From Turritopsis dohrnii (lineage: Eukaryota; Cnidaria; Hydrozoa; Anthoathecata; Oceaniidae): DNA of 64,000 bases. The position numbers and the translations under genes are program-made. Below are positions 31,140 to 44,627 of this stretch, one piece after another; the first letter of the stretch is position 1; each line of letters begins with the position of its first letter. The notes beneath the pieces were generated by a model. It ran no database searches. It had not been told where the DNA came from and saw only the letters and a list, made by a program, of their open reading frames with translations. Where the stretch lies: positions 653,501 through 717,500 of the forward strand of contig BQMF02000025.1 in NCBI GenBank assembly GCA_027922465.2, in the 5' to 3' direction.

Positions 31140-34100
31140 TATTCTATACAAGTAACAGTGATTACAAGGTATACAAAATTTATGGCTTTAGACAAAAAAA
31201 AAGAAGAAGAAAAATTTAGTTGTTCATTCGTTGACAATGTTTGCTCGCTTGATGTTGGTAACAGCTTCGACAAAGTCACTTTGCGTTACATTGTGTCTAG
31301 ATCGTGAGCCACGAATGCAACGGATCGTTGAGCGAAGAAGCGAAAATGATGTTCTTGTTCGTATTGTTTTTGTAACTTCGCTAGTCTTCGGCCCTTTCTT
31401 CTCTGCGATTGATTCCGCCAATCTTGCATAAAATGTGACACATTCGCGCCCCATTGCACCATTTGTTGAGAAAACGAGTGGGGTGAAGGTTCCGTTTTCG
31501 ACCTGTAGCACACGTTCGTTTTAGCTTCGTTTCTTCTCGTTCTCGTTCCTTGAGAAGCTTTTGGCAAGTTCTAGGTTTTTGTATCTCTGGGCGTTTAGGT
31601 CAAAGACCCTTATGTCGAAGAATGCTTGTTGACCAGCAACCCAAAAACCTACCGCGCTCACATCAAGTCTTGCTTCTTGGCTGGTGTTTCCCGTCCTCGC
31701 TTGTAGTCTTTCGCCATCCATTTCTGCGAGCATTGGTTCCACTTTGAAGTCAGTACACACTTCATCCAAAAGCTCGGCAGTCACATCTCGTATTTCATTA
31801 TGGCGGAGAGTTATGAAGCCGCCTTTCTTACAGGATAGGGCGTGGGCTATATCGAATCGTGCTCCACAAGCGCAAGTCGTCGGCATTCTCTCCATGGACC
31901 AGCCGTATCTAATTCGAATCGCATCTCTGAACTCTTGCTTTGAAAGGTCAAAACCATATTCCTTGATTGGGAGCGACGTGATCCAGTTGGAGACACCTTT
32001 TTGAGTGGTTGCATCTGCCCTTCTTTTTTCTTCGGGTGACATTTGCTCCAGGAGCGTGTTCAGCGTTTGTTGTTGCTTGCGTTGACGTGCGCTTTTTATT
32101 TGAGATTTTGTTTTTGTATCACCATCGTCCAGTATGTTCAAGATTCGGTTTTGAAGACTTTTCGTTATGGCTTGCGAATTGTCGAATTCTTCGTCAGCAC
32201 ATTCACTGAAGATTTTCAAGCCCAGACCCCCGAGACGTGGCGGCAGAGCAAGTAGTTGACGATCACTGTCGCTCACGATGTGACCACCGCCTGTTATCGC
32301 TGGGATGAATTTTTGTCGGATGACGTTGTCTACCCTCGAGAGTTCTTGTTGGATTTCTTGTATCGTACGCATAAAATACGTCAGCTTGTGTTGGTATCCA
32401 CTGACGAAGCACGCATAGGCCGCTTGGAGTTGTGTGATGGCGATTTGTGACAGGAGTGTGATTTCTTCGATCCATTCATCGACTTTCTTCCGAACGTCAT
32501 TTGTCTTGTTCGCATCTGTTCCAATCACTGCGCCCAAGTGTTTTTGGCCATCTGCGGATATCTTGACATTGGTTCCGTTAAATGCTCTGGTCGCACCCTC
32601 TATTCGATCAGATTTGACGATGAGCCACGACTTTGGAGGTTGTGGTGTGTATCCGAATTGAGGTCCGTTTATGAGCAGAGCATCCCACCAAATGCGTAGT
32701 GCTTCAAGCGTTCTGGCTGCTGTTATATCATCTGCGAATGCAACGTCTTTCTCATTCGTCGTGACATCGGACATCCGGTCAAGCAAGGGAGTTGTCGAAA
32801 GTGCATATACGGCCATCCCTAGTGGATCTCCTTGCGTTGTCCCTTCGTCCGATTTTATTTCCACGCCACCAATTACAAAAAGGCGTGCTGGAATAGAGTA
32901 GCAGTTTCTGATATAGGTAGCTACCACAGGACAAATGATGCCAATGTTATGCAGGAATACTTTACGATTCAGACTGTTGAAGGCATTTGCCGCGTCCACC
33001 AAGAGTATAGCATCGGTTTCTTTTTTTGCGAACATTTTCTTCATCGCGTGGATGGCTGCTTCACTTCCTGCTTTGCGTCCACACATCTGGTTTTTCGAGC
33101 ATGAATTCACTACGTCTGCTTTGGTTACGCTCATTACGACTTTTCCCATGATTCTCCACAGAACTTCACCAACTCCAATTGGTCTCACACCGGGATTTTT
33201 ACCTAACGGTACGAGTCATGAAGCCATTAGTGCTGTGAGGGAGTTGTCGGTTACTTCCGTTGTGCATAGGGAGCGTATCACGGTCACGATGGTCGTTCGA
33301 AGATCACTTCCGGCAATTCCGTAGTCTCGAGAAGTCAGTATCCGGCGCCACGCATCTGCGTCCATTCCAGATGGGCCAGACCCACCTTTTGTTAGTTGCG
33401 CTGCTTTGGAAATGACATCTTCGTCTATGACGTCATAAATTATTGATTCGACGATTGGTTCGGGACCTTACAATAGCGAGTCTTCGTTCGAGTCCTTGGC
33501 TGTTGGGTGTTTTGCCTTAAGTGAGCTGATTGTTACGTCGTCCAAGGGCAATATGCCTCCGTGCATGTTGTTCGTTAGCAGTTTTATAGCCCCATTCACG
33601 TTACCTTTCTGCATTAAGTCGCGGAACTTTCTGGATAGCGTAGTCAGGTCTTTTTTCGTTGTTGGTTTAGGTAGTCGCGTCTGTAGCGTATCAGCTTCTC
33701 TAAGAAGTTGCATGAATTCACCGTTATTCCATAATTCGAGGCGTCTCTTGAGTGCCTCCACATGATCTTTGCTCTTCGATGATTTAGATGGTTTTTGGAG
33801 CAGCAGTGCTGGCATGATGTTGATTGCAGTCATTGCAATTTCACGTAACGGTGTCTTTTCGTTCCACGCGTTTAACGACCGGGTGATTTCTCGAATGTAT
33901 TCTTTCCCTGTTATACCTTTTGGAAGCATAAATAATATGTTACGTTTCCAATAGACGATCCTCTCATAGCATCGATTGATAGCTTCGACTGCCTCACTCC
34001 CCTTCGTGTTACCCCAGTAAAATGTTTCCACAGAAGGTTGATTGCCATCGGCCAGTTCCACAACAGCTAACGGTGGCGATCTCTCATCTTGTGAAGATCC

Positions 34101-34371
34101 TTCTTGTAAACAGAAACGCTAGTGTTGAGTGAGTCCTCTTTGACTCTTAAAAATTCTTTGACAATTTGTGCATTTTACCTCGTTATGAAGCAACAGCTGG
34201 ATTGTCTTTAATTGTCACATTTTCGTTGCGTATAGGCGTGTTTTGGCGATTGTTGTTTCCTTCAGGTGAGGTAGCTGCGTTATCATCTGCAGTTTTTGTC
34301 AGCGGTTTTTCGATGTTGGAATTTTCGCTTGAATTTTCCATATTAGCAAATGAAGCAAACGTTTCTGAGTG
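31140..34371 (-). mobile_element. RLE-type non-LTR retrotransposon, near full length
   Basis: One minus-strand coding unit can be followed from about 34371 to 31224. In order it has an acidic N-terminus (MENSSENSSENSNIEKP-like), a C2H2-type finger, a spacer, RT, a CCHC knuckle and a restriction-like endonuclease (RLE)-like tail. This order is that of R2/NeSL-type LINEs, which nick target DNA with the RLE and prime reverse transcription there. The A-rich run at 31190-31215 (plus strand) is just beyond the stop and may be part of the 3' tail. Confidence 0.65.
31224..34371 (-). pseudogene. RT/RLE polyprotein of the LINE, with stops and a frameshift
   Basis: The finger CTNCQRIFKSQRGLTQH (about 34090-34180) is interrupted by a stop in place of one residue. 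The central part (34061-33468) is a family-specific spacer. After a stop near 33470, GGSGPSGMDADAWRR leads, past a stop near 33219, to RPIGVGEVLWRI and the RT core: VDAANAFNSLNR, TTQGDPLGMAVYAL and AFADDIT (FADD in place of YADD). CACGARFDIAHALSCKKGG is the CCHC knuckle. ARLDVSAVGFWVAG with FFDIRVFDLN is the RLE-like region. A frameshift near 31520 precedes the last frame (TIRTRTSFSLLRSTIRC). Three disruptions in an otherwise long frame suggest moderate age. Confidence 0.7.
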
Positions 34372-34574
34372 CTTGCAATTAAACTTGCTTCAAAAACAAT
34401 TTGAATTCACTAATATTTCGGATTAAGTTTAATTTCCGAGATTTACCGTTGCAAAAAAGGTCTGACATCTTGGGAAGCCATTGTGACATTGTGACATACA
34501 CTCCTCCACATTTTTTTTTTTTCCGAAGTTTTTTTTTATTTATTTTATTTTTTTTTTTTACATCGTTCATCAGT

Positions 34575-34706
34575 TTATCTATAATAATACATATATTACA
34601 TGACTTTTATCTTCGCGAGTACGAATAGTTGGATCGATAAAACGAATCTGATGATTATGTTCAGGCGTCCTGAATCATCGATGTTTGACGAATTAGGTCC
34701 AGGCTC
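34575..34706 (-). mobile_element. 5'-truncated copy of the LINE 3' end
   Basis: The segment ATGACTTTTATCTTCG through TGATGAATTAGGTCCAG-like sequence is nearly the same as 35495-35630, the 3' end of the second LINE copy. It is flanked by long T runs (34510-34560). It appears to be a very short truncated insertion or a tail of the same family. Confidence 0.55.
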
Positions 34707-35494
34707 AAACTTGATCAATAAACCATTCTGCCGAAGCATAAACCATACGACGAACCTACCGTGACCGAACCGCACAGCATGATCTTGAAATACCGAATAG
34801 TTACTCCAAAAACATATATGATAACAACTGGTCTACATCGCGCAAAAATCGCAAAAAAGTTCAAAAAGTTGAGAAGTTGTGAGAACATGGGAATTTGATA
34901 TAGTAGAGATGATAAATAATCTTTGAAGTAACACATTTTAGTCCTCTATTGTCGCATGTTTATTATTTCATTTCTATGGAAATATACACACAATTTCAAT
35001 ATTCTCTCCGTCGCAGTGCTTTTGACGATTCTTCAATATCTTCCTATTGAAATCTTTCAAATTCTGTGTTCTTGGAAAAAGCGCTGTTCTATTTCCGATG
35101 ATAGTATGATGAAATATTTCCATTGAAATATTTTTGTAAACCTTATAAGTCTTGAAGAAATATATAGAAAATTTTATCCAATCAAAATAGTGCATAAAAT
35201 ATCATGCAAGTAAGATTAATGTCTTTATGATTTTTTTTGTGTCGGTCATGATGTCATATATACATCCTATTTAACTCACTGTCGATCATTCTTTAATAAT
35301 GGACCTGCACGTGTTAGGTCAGGTAAGTTTTAAGTATTAGCTGCAGTGAAACATTTAGTTTGATGTGGCTGGTGTACAACGAGAACTGTTCATTGTATCA
35401 TAGAGAATTTCCAAAAGTTTACAAAATCCAACAAGGTAGGTTACAATTTGCGATAGTTCTTGGATTACAAATTTTTTACTGTCAGTAAGTATTT
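34707..35494. other. no gene recognised
   Basis: AT-rich unique sequence between two LINE-derived segments. Short frames lack motifs. Confidence 0.4.
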
Positions 35495-37545
35495 ATTACC
35501 TATAATAATATACAAATATAGTACATGACTTTTATCTTCGTGAGTACGAATAGTTGGATCGATAAAACGAATCTGATGATATGTTCAAGCGTCCTGAATC
35601 ATCGATGTTTGATGAATTAGGTCCAGATTTTCCAGCGAACAAGCCTTTCTCGATCTGGAACCCCGAATGAGCTGATCATTGATCGGAGTAGTGAAAATGA
35701 CGTCTTCGTTCGAATCGAGTTTGTGGTGTCGCTAACTCGAATTTTTTTCTTTTCGGCATACGTTTCAGCTAATCGTTTATAGAATATGATGCATTCCTTC
35801 GCCATCGCACCATTCGTCGAAAACACGAGTGGCGTAAAGGAGCCATTCTCAACTTGCAATACTCGTTCATTATATTGTCGCTTTTTCTCTGATTCGTTTC
35901 TTGAGAAGTATTTCGAGAGTTCCTGGTTCTTGTATAGCTGAGCGTTCAGGTCTATGACCCTTATATCGAAAAATACTCTTTGATCAGAAACCCAGAACCC
36001 TGATGCACTGACGTCTAATCTCGCTTCTTTACTTGTGTTGCCGGTTCTTTCGCGCAATTGTTCACCGTCTATTTCCCTAACATTGGTTCGACTTTGACAT
36101 CGTGACATACTTCATTAAGAAGATCGGCGGTGATGTTACGTAGCTCATTATAACGTAGTGTGACAAATCCACCTTTTTTGCATGATAAAGCGTGTGACGC
36201 GACGAATCGAGATCCACATGCACATGTTATTGGGAGCCTTTCCAGAGTCCAGCCATAACGCAAGCGAATAGCGTCTCTGAATTCTTGTTTTGACAGATCG
36301 AAACCATATTCTTTGATTGGCAGAGATGTTAGCCAATTGGATACGCCTTTTTGACTGTTTGCTTCTGTTCGTCTTTTTTCTTCTTCCGACATTGTACTGA
36401 GCAGTGTATCAAGTTTTTGCTTCAACTGTTGTTGTCGTTCTTTCTTTACATGTTGTTTCGTCTTGGCCTCGTGGTTGACTGTATGCTTGCCTAAGATCTG
36501 CTCTTGGAGATCTATAGTCACACTTTGCGAGTTGTTGTATTCCTCGTTAGCACATTCACTGAATATCCTCAGCCCCAGGCCTCCAAGTCTTGGTGGAAGT
36601 GACAGCAGTTGGCGTTCAGAATCATTTACGATGTGGCCTCCGGTTATTGCTGGAATGAATTTATGACGCATCGGGTCATCGATCCGTGAGAGTTCTTCAT
36701 CGTATCCAGGAATCGTGCGCATAAAGTATGTCATTTTATGCTGGTATCCGCTGATGAAACATGCATACGCTGCTTGTGTTTGGGTGATTGCAATTTCGGA
36801 GAGTAGACGGATGTCTCTGATCCATTTATCGACCTTTTCACGAAGGTATTTGTTTTTGCATTCCTCACTTCCAATAACCGCTCCCAGATGCTTCTTCCCT
36901 TCTGATGTGATTTTGATGTTACTATTCTGAAATTTGGCATTGGCTTTTTCAAGTTCTTCAGGTTTAACAATGAGCCAAGATTTCGTCGGCTGTGAAAAGT
37001 AGCCAAACTGGGGGCCAATTACCATTAGCAGGTCCCACCATGTTTTAAGGGCATCGAGCTTCCCTGTAGCAGTGATGTCGTCGGCAAAGGCGACCTCTTT
37101 TTCATCATTGATGGATTCTGATATTGAATCAAGTAGAGGAGTTGTTGCGATTGCGTAAATTGCCATTCCCAATGAGTCGCCTTGAGTTGTTCCTTCATCT
37201 GACTTTATCTCGATTCCGCCTATTACGAATAGTCGTGTTGAGTTCGAATAGCAATTTCTGACGTAGGTGGCAATAATCGGACATGTTATTCCAATGTTCT
37301 GCAGAAATACCTGCCGATTAAGACTGTTAAAAGCATTTGCTGCATCAACCAGAAGGACTGCATCTGTAGTAGTGTCGTTGAACATTTTCTTCATGGCATG
37401 GATCGCTGCTTCACTTCCAGATTTTTGACCACACATCTGATTCTTCGAGCATGATTTCACAACGTCAGTTTTCACAACTCCCATGACGACTTTGCCCATA
37501 ATCCTTCGTAGGACCTCTCCAACACCAATCTGCGTTAAATATACT
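35495..37545 (-). mobile_element. second copy of the RLE-type LINE, 5' truncated
   Basis: The coding sequence starts abruptly at IGVGEVLRRIMGKV (about 37530), in the middle of the RT as compared with the 31-34 kb copy, and runs to an RLE-like tail and 3' end near 35495. Truncation at the 5' end is normal for target-primed reverse transcription. The two copies share long stretches but differ at many residues, so they are not recent duplicates. Confidence 0.75.
35617..37530 (-). pseudogene. RT-CCHC-RLE coding region of the truncated LINE
   Basis: The RT core has VDAANAFNSLNRQVF, TTQGDSLGMAIYAI (Pro to Ser in a conserved position) and AFADDITATG. The knuckle CACGSRFVASHALSCKKGG follows. Near 36070-36108 a frameshift joins the last part, ARLDVSASGFWVSD with FFDIRVIDLN and TIRTKTSFSLLRSMI. 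The frame ends at about 35617. The enzyme is inactive for lack of the N-terminus and because of the shift. Confidence 0.75.
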
Positions 37546-37574
37546 GATAACTGATAACCAGCACAACAAGTCAA

Positions 37575-37804
37575 ATAAGAAAGATGGTAGCCATGAATTA
37601 TGTGCTTTTTCGAAATGAAACTGGAACTTGTTTGTTTTTTTTAATGTAACGAATCTACTTCGCTCAACTTACAAATACTTCATCATTATACAACTTGCGT
37701 ACGCTATATTATAAGAATCATGTGCATACGATAACGTACGTTGGTGAAAATATCTGTGTACGACTGTATTAATACAACGTACGTACGTACGCGATTTGTT
37801 GCAC
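37575..37804. other. no gene; GTACG-rich patch
   Basis: Contains TTGCGTACGCTATA, GATAACGTACG and a run of ACGTACGTACGTACG ending GATTTGTTGCAC. The same words occur near 29775-29880, so this is probably a dispersed repeat, but no ends were defined. Confidence 0.4.
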
Positions 37805-38216
37805 ATCTAATTCGAATCTCAAGGGAGATAAGATTTTGTTACAGAGAGATTCGAATAGTAGAACGTCTCTCTAATTCGAATTTTCAGACAAAGAAGATGA
37901 AAATTCGAATTAGAGAGAGAAATAGGGCGAAGTGTAAACCAAAAATCAAAACATTCGAAAAAAATTCGAAATTCAATAAAAACATTTGAAATCGTGGACG
38001 GCTAACAAAAATTCGAATAACAGAGAGAATTTAGCTTTTGGAACTTGAAAATCTGTTCAAATTATTCGAATTATAGAGGTTTTCGAATTACAGAGATTCG
38101 AATAGTAGAAAGTAAATTATGAGAGTTTCTTAAGGAAAACTGGCAGTGACTTTGATTTCGTTCGAATTATAGAAAGATTCGAATAGTAGAGATTCGAATT
38201 AGAGAGAGTCAACTGT
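37805..38216. mobile_element. pogo-type MITE with ATTCGAAT-rich arms
   Basis: The right end is inverted CAGTTGACTCTCTCTAATTC, matching the CAGTYRACTCTCTCT ends of the pogo-like family. The inside repeats TAATTCGAATCTC and its complement. The left end is eroded at about 37805. Non-coding. Confidence 0.6.
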
Positions 38217-38218
38217 TT

Positions 38219-38430
38219 TCACCAGTTTTTGAGCTTTTGTAAACGCCACATATTTTGCTGGAACAACAAGTTCAATTTCTCTTTCTTTTTCCACTGACTG
38301 ATGCTTCTACGAAGTTTTCGTTTGATTTGTTCAGAAAATGGTAAATTGGCCGAATGTTCGAGAGCAAGGTAATACATTTCGTTCTTAAAAGCATTAGGAA
38401 AACACTTTTTTTTGATAAAGGATTTGATGG
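38219..38430 (-). CDS. candidate terminal exon, Lys-rich, unrecognised
   Basis: After an acceptor-like CTCCACTAG on the minus strand, an open frame reads IKSFIKKKCFPNAFKNEMYY, LALEHSANLPFSEQIKRKL, ISQWKKKEKLNLLFQQNMW and ends at TGA (38219-38221). The last bases abut the pogo-type MITE. The basic, helical composition could suit a nucleic-acid-binding tail. No family is recognised and an unrelated open frame is possible. Confidence 0.25.
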
Positions 38431-41400
38431 CTAGTGGAGGAGAGTTAATTCATGTTTTGACTGTGATATGTGTGTGCACATTTTCTCAAGTCTAAACAAT
38501 TACGAAGTGAAGTTAACTATGATTGGCCACTTCGTTTCCAGTCTAGACTTCACAATATGAACAGGATTGTTTTAATAGAGATATTAAGGCCTGGAGATGA
38601 AGTGGCGTAATTGTGGTGTACTTAACATTTCTAACCAATTATGTTACTATAAATGGATTTAGAAGATAAATAAACAAATTAATAAACAAATAAATGTATT
38701 TGCTTTTCGTTGAGTACAACAGGGAAGACTCCCCAGATTTCGTTTCATTTTTTTTTTCTTTTCACAGTAAATATATTTATACTTTATTGATACGTTGTCT
38801 GATAGCTTCGATGTTGTTTTAAGAAAAAATGCATCTACAATTTTATAAAAACGGGAACATTTTGGTTCTCAAAATTTTATGAGATTTTATTTGAAAAGTT
38901 TTTTTATATATATGATATTCTTTTCCAACACATCTTTGGTTTGTAAATGTCGCTGTTGTTGATTTTTTTGGGTTTTTTTTTAAATAATGAATCGAGTTTT
39001 TTATTAAGAAATTTTCTCAGAAATTTCAAATCATCGAAAACATTTTCCTTGTACTGACGAAAATTTTATTATTTTGTGTTTGTTATTAAAATCAAGAACT
39101 CCGAACGTAACAATACTGCAACTTGAGAAAATAATATACAACACTGTGTCTTCAAAAATTCTGTCTATTTTTATCCCATCACGAAAAAAGGAGCTGGTAA
39201 AAAAATTGTCAAGATAAAAACAAAGAAAAATTAGTAGTATTGAATTTCATGAGGAAATAATTAAAGTTTTAAGATGTGTAAGAATAAATTAATTGTTGCA
39301 AATGTTTTACAAATCTCTTTTAATGAATGCACACTAATTGAAATCGCTCCGTCATTGATGATCAAATCGTTTGGAACTATCAACATCTCCCAATCATTCA
39401 TTTCGTGTTGACATCTACCAGCTGGCCCTTATAAAAGTTTTACGTCGCCTGTATAATTCATCAATAACGTCGTTACTTGGTTTCAGCAACTGTCTCTTTG
39501 ACACACCCAACCATTCGCCATTTACCAGAAAAACCTGCTGGTCACTCTATAATGTGGATTGATAAAGGATGAAAAATATACTTTGTTATACATATCAACC
39601 AGCAGACAAGACGTTTTTTTTTATATTATTGAAACATAGAGACATCAAACAATTGCTGTACCAACCTAAAGAAAGAAAATCGTTTTCACTTTCCACTTCA
39701 GTTTCCCCATTGGAGTTTGAAACCATTATCACTTTCTTACTAACGGAAACAAATAACTGTGATAAAGAATCAACTGCTTTCACTCTTAACTTTTGACCTT
39801 TGCACCTACAATCTGTAGGATCTGTCAAATGTTTTCTTTGTATACTTTTCATTGTGTTATATATTTGTTCATGTTTTGTTTTTTATAAGAAACTGTTTTC
39901 TTAATTTTCCCAGATTTTACTTGACATAGGATTTGGTGCACTACTTTGCATTTAGAGCTGTTTTTTCCAACGCCAGAATATTAAAACTGGGTTATATATA
40001 AAGGGACGTACAGGTTAAAACTATAGAACAAAATATGAGTAAGTAACAAAAGTATTTAAATAAAACTTTTACAAACTTTAAAAAATTACAAAGAGCTCTA
40101 ACATGGAGAGAGCTTAAGTGTAGTAATGGTAATTTAATAAGAATGAAATGACAATAAAAAAATAACAATAAAAAAGACGTTAATTTGAGGCGATTATGCA
40201 ATTTGCTAAGTTATATTGTATATAGCCACACTTCAACTCATGTTTTATGAAGGACTTTTAAATATTAGAATGAAATAAGAATAATAACATTTCGTAACAG
40301 TTGTCAATGATTTAAAGACCGCGCCAATAAAACACAGACTGCGGACCCCAATAGTTTATCAGTTGTGATACACTCACTTTGAATGAATTGCTCTCAAATA
40401 ATCGTTTATTAGAGTAATGTTGTTGTTTTTTAACTTTTATTTGTCTGTTTAATAAGCAAGTGATATTTTAAGTAATAAAAATTCTGTATCATGCTTCTTA
40501 TACACGAAACTCGAATCACTACCTGGTGATAACCTAAGAAAACGCCAGCTCCATTCACAAACCTGTCAGAGATGAATCCATTCAGTTATTCATAAAAAAA
40601 TCTCCCAAAGGGTTGTAACGAAAGAACATGAGCGGGTTAAAAAGGAAGCAAAAATATTTTTTGGTTATACATAAGTTTAAGGAAATACGAAAAAGTTCCC
40701 TATGAAGGATGCCTTATGCTTTTACAACTTTGACGACTAATTTGAATATTTTCTACTGAATTTAAAATTTTCTGTTACAAAAGATCTTGAAATTTTGGGA
40801 TCTTTTTACATTTGTTACCGTTTGTAGAGTGCATACGTTGGTTTGTAGTATGATTTGAATTAAAAAAAAAGACGACTGACATATTTCTGGTACTGGCCTT
40901 TATGTCACGAGGTGACGAAGGTCTTTAAAATAAAACGCACTTAAGAACGAGCGTGTAGCGGTCTGTAAAATTGTCACATTCCTTCTCTTAATGACACAAA
41001 ATTATATTTAATATATAATCTTTACTTTTGTGTTTATTTAAGTATCTAAAAAACACAGAAGCTGTTATGAGATGCGTTACTTGAAAATTTGATACTGATA
41101 TTATGGTAAAGAAAAAATCGATTTTTTTTTTCTTTCATTTTTTATCGATGGTTTCTTCTCTCCATGTTTTAATATATTTATCATATAAATGTATACTCAA
41201 ATCTTTCTCTCTATTTTTCTTTCTTTTTTTTTTCTTTTAAAAGTTTATCAATATTTTTATTTTTGATTTCTTTTATTTTTTTGTCTTTGTTTTCGAATGA
41301 ATAAAGGTCCATCGCGTTTTAAGATCTATGACATCGACATAGCTACAAGGAAAATTATAAAATCCTTTTAAGAATTAGAAATCTTTGTTTGGTATCGTGG

Positions 41401-44400
41401 TTTCATCTTTTTATTTTCTGACAGTAATAGAACTATTTTTGGGGTACGTAGAGTAATGTTCTTTTTATTTTGGTAAATTTCTCCTTATCTCCTTATTACA
41501 CAATTTATGAACGATGTCGAAGAAGTTAAGCCGTTCAGCTGGTAAAGTATTAATCGCTAGCGCGGAAATCCGTTTTCTATTAAATGCATCATCTGATAGA
41601 CTAGTGATGAAATGAGAAGATTTTGTTCCCTTTTTGCTAAAATAAAACTTGAGCGCCAAAGGATCTTAGTTTTACTCATCCAAACTTTTATTTAATGTTT
41701 TTTATGTTGTATATAAGTTGGAGTCCACGAGAAAAGACATTTGTCTTGTTTGTTCTGAAAACTTAAAACGAAAGTTCCAGTCGTACAGAGACGTCAAAAC
41801 ACGCATCAATCAATCAATCAATCAATCAATTAATATTGCATACCACAAACAATCTGAAGTGTGTTGGTTGACAACCTCGTCACCACTCTCTTTTTTTCGG
41901 CTTAATTATTTGTCCTTATGAAACATAATTTTCTCTTTCTTTGCGGGGTGAATTATCTAAACTGATACAGGAAATGAATTTTAACGAAATTAAAAGAAGA
42001 TTGAATCAAGTATCGAAAACAAATAAAAAAACACATCAATTATAAACATTTAGTTAGAGAAATTTATGGCGAGCGTTCCATAGGAATCTTTATTTATGCT
42101 AAATTTTTACGATTCAATTTCTTTAAAATAATATTGACTAAAAATCAAAATTAATCAGAATTCAAAAAATTAATCAGAAAAAATGGAACACAGAATCTTT
42201 TTTTGGCAAATTTTGTTACAAAGATATTGACAAGGAAAATGTTTGTTAGTCAAAGAAGGGCAAGATGTTGTTGACGTTCTAACTTGAAAAGAAGGAATGA
42301 TTTCGACATCGAAAATACCAAGCAATCCATAATACTTCATGGCATAAAGAGATTCTTGTAACAATTTGTTGTTTTTTTTATTAATTCAGTGTTTATTTTA
42401 TCTATTTTTATATTGTTGTTGTTGTTGTTTTATCCATAACAATAATAATAAAAAGAAAGTTGGAAAAAGAAAACCATTCTTGCTAGTAATCAAGGTTATA
42501 ATTTTTGATTCATGACATTTAAGAATTATTAATTGAAATTGTTGAAATATTTTGTAATTGACGCAAAAACATTGTCTTGGATCAGAAAAGGATCTAAAGT
42601 GTTTATCGTATTAGCAACTTTTATATTTCTCTTCCTTATTCTTTGATTTGTTAATCATTTTGTTCAATATTTCCACATCAATACACTCTACAATTTTGGA
42701 CATAATATTTTGAGAAATAGTCCGTGTAGTCACAAAATTAAAGAGCGGAAGTTTCATTCCATGTCCAGAATAAAATGTTATTTCTAAGTGCATTCAAGGC
42801 TTATTCTGCAGATTTTGGACTGAAAACTTTGATTAAGTTTTACTTGCTGATATCACTTTAAAGTCAAAGCAAAGTCGTATAGTATCTGTATTCTCGATAA
42901 ACATCTAGAACGCGTCATTGATTTATTTATTTATTTGTTAGTTTATTGATTTTGTTGTTTTATTTTGAAATTATCTTCTTGTTTATCTTGTTATTTCTAT
43001 ACTTAAGTTTCCATTGTTCTCTGACATTTTTTAAAATATTGTTTTGTTTAGAACGTTTTAAAGTCTTATTTTTTTATAAAATATATATTCATTTATGCGT
43101 GTAAGAGCAAGTTCTCCAACGCAGATCCACTAATTTAATTTTTATTTGAAATAAAACAAACAAATCAGGCAAGATGTTTCTAAAACTATATAATTGACAT
43201 GAAAAAATGAAACAAGGACGCTAAAACATAAGGTTTTTTTGGAATTCCTTTAAAAACAGCCATATGTTGTTGATTGTCATTAGAGAGGTCTGGAGACTAT
43301 ACTATTGTTCTTTCGAATGTTCCATAAAACAGAAACACAAAAGAAGAATACCATCATTGCTGAATCAAAATTGAAATGAATATTTCTTGTTTTTTTTTTT
43401 TACTTTTTTTTTTCGTTCTCAAAACAATATTTTGAGGAACAATTTTTAGGAACCAAGGAAAATCAAATGGACTAAAAGCAACGAAATACAAAAAGATATA
43501 ACGACTTTCAAAATCATAAAATAAAATGCAAGAGACATACTGGCATCTCCCTGCAGGAGAGCTGCAACAAGTGAAGTGATTTATTGACTGTGTTATTTTT
43601 TTTTCTTTTTAAGTTCATTTAAGCTTTGTTTTTTCAACACAAGTAGTTTTAAAAAACATATTTAGTCTCTCTATATTTTTGTTCTCTATTTTTTTTTAAA
43701 AAAAAGTTATATCAAACACTCTTGTTGTGTGGTGTGTTCATGAGTTTTTTTTAAAGATATACGTTTTCAAGTCGCAAAAAGGAGAAAGAAGAGAAAGATT
43801 AAAAAATGTATGCAATTACAAGTCAGTTTGTTTTTTGTTTATGTGCATAATTTACTGTATATCGAATCATTTAGAATTTTTTTAGTATATTCCATTATCG
43901 TGTACACACATCATATTTTTTTTCCTTTATATCTTTTCCTATATTTTGTATTTATTTATATAATTTTCTTTATTTCATTAGCGTTGTTATGAAAGCCCTG
44001 CATCTTTCAAAGGGCGCAAGTACTACTGAGTTAGGGCGCCACAATAACGTGCTATATTGTAAATGGGGGCGTGTAATGAATGATCAGTAATATTGCAATC
44101 TATTATTATCGATCGCTCATTTTCTATTTACTGAATCTATATACACGGAATTCTGACTCCTTTAAAAACTGCATAAAATTTAAAAATAGTAAGAAGTGAA
44201 GATGAAAATTTTTCAAAAATGGTTTAAGAAAATACAGCGTATTTTTGACTATAAATATCGGAAATGATGCAAAGCTTGAAATCGATTTGATTAGTAAAAA
44301 ATTTGTTTTGATGTAAAACGAACATAAAATGGCTATATATTTATTTAGTTAGCTCTTTCAGTTGTTTGCTTTATCGGCGCCAAACGAAATATTAGTTATC

Positions 44401-44539
44401 CGATGGAATATTCCGATTTTTCAAATGTTTTGATCCGATATTATAGTTGCATTCATTTAATAAACTGACAACTTAGGGTTCAGTCCTCTTAATATTCTGT
44501 TATTTAGAGGAGTAGGTTTTTCCTTTTTTATAAATCTCC

Positions 44540-44627
44540 CAACCTCGAACCCAGGATCTCTTGCCTATTCGATACACCGACATACGGTTTTCGTATATCG
44601 AGAAGGCAAGATACCCTGGGTTCGAGG
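44540..44627. repeat. foldback: CAACCTCGAACCCAGG hairpin
   Basis: CAACCTCGAACCCAGGATCT with TTGCCTATTCGATA pairs with the inverted arm ending CCTGGGTTCGAGGTTG. A related single arm is at 54192-54265. It contains a tRNA B-box-like GGTTCGAG but forms no cloverleaf. Confidence 0.7.

Noticed and set aside
44540..44627. tRNA or tRNA-derived SINE, because of GGTTCGAG
   Set aside because: No A box at proper distance and no cloverleaf; the segment is a long hairpin.
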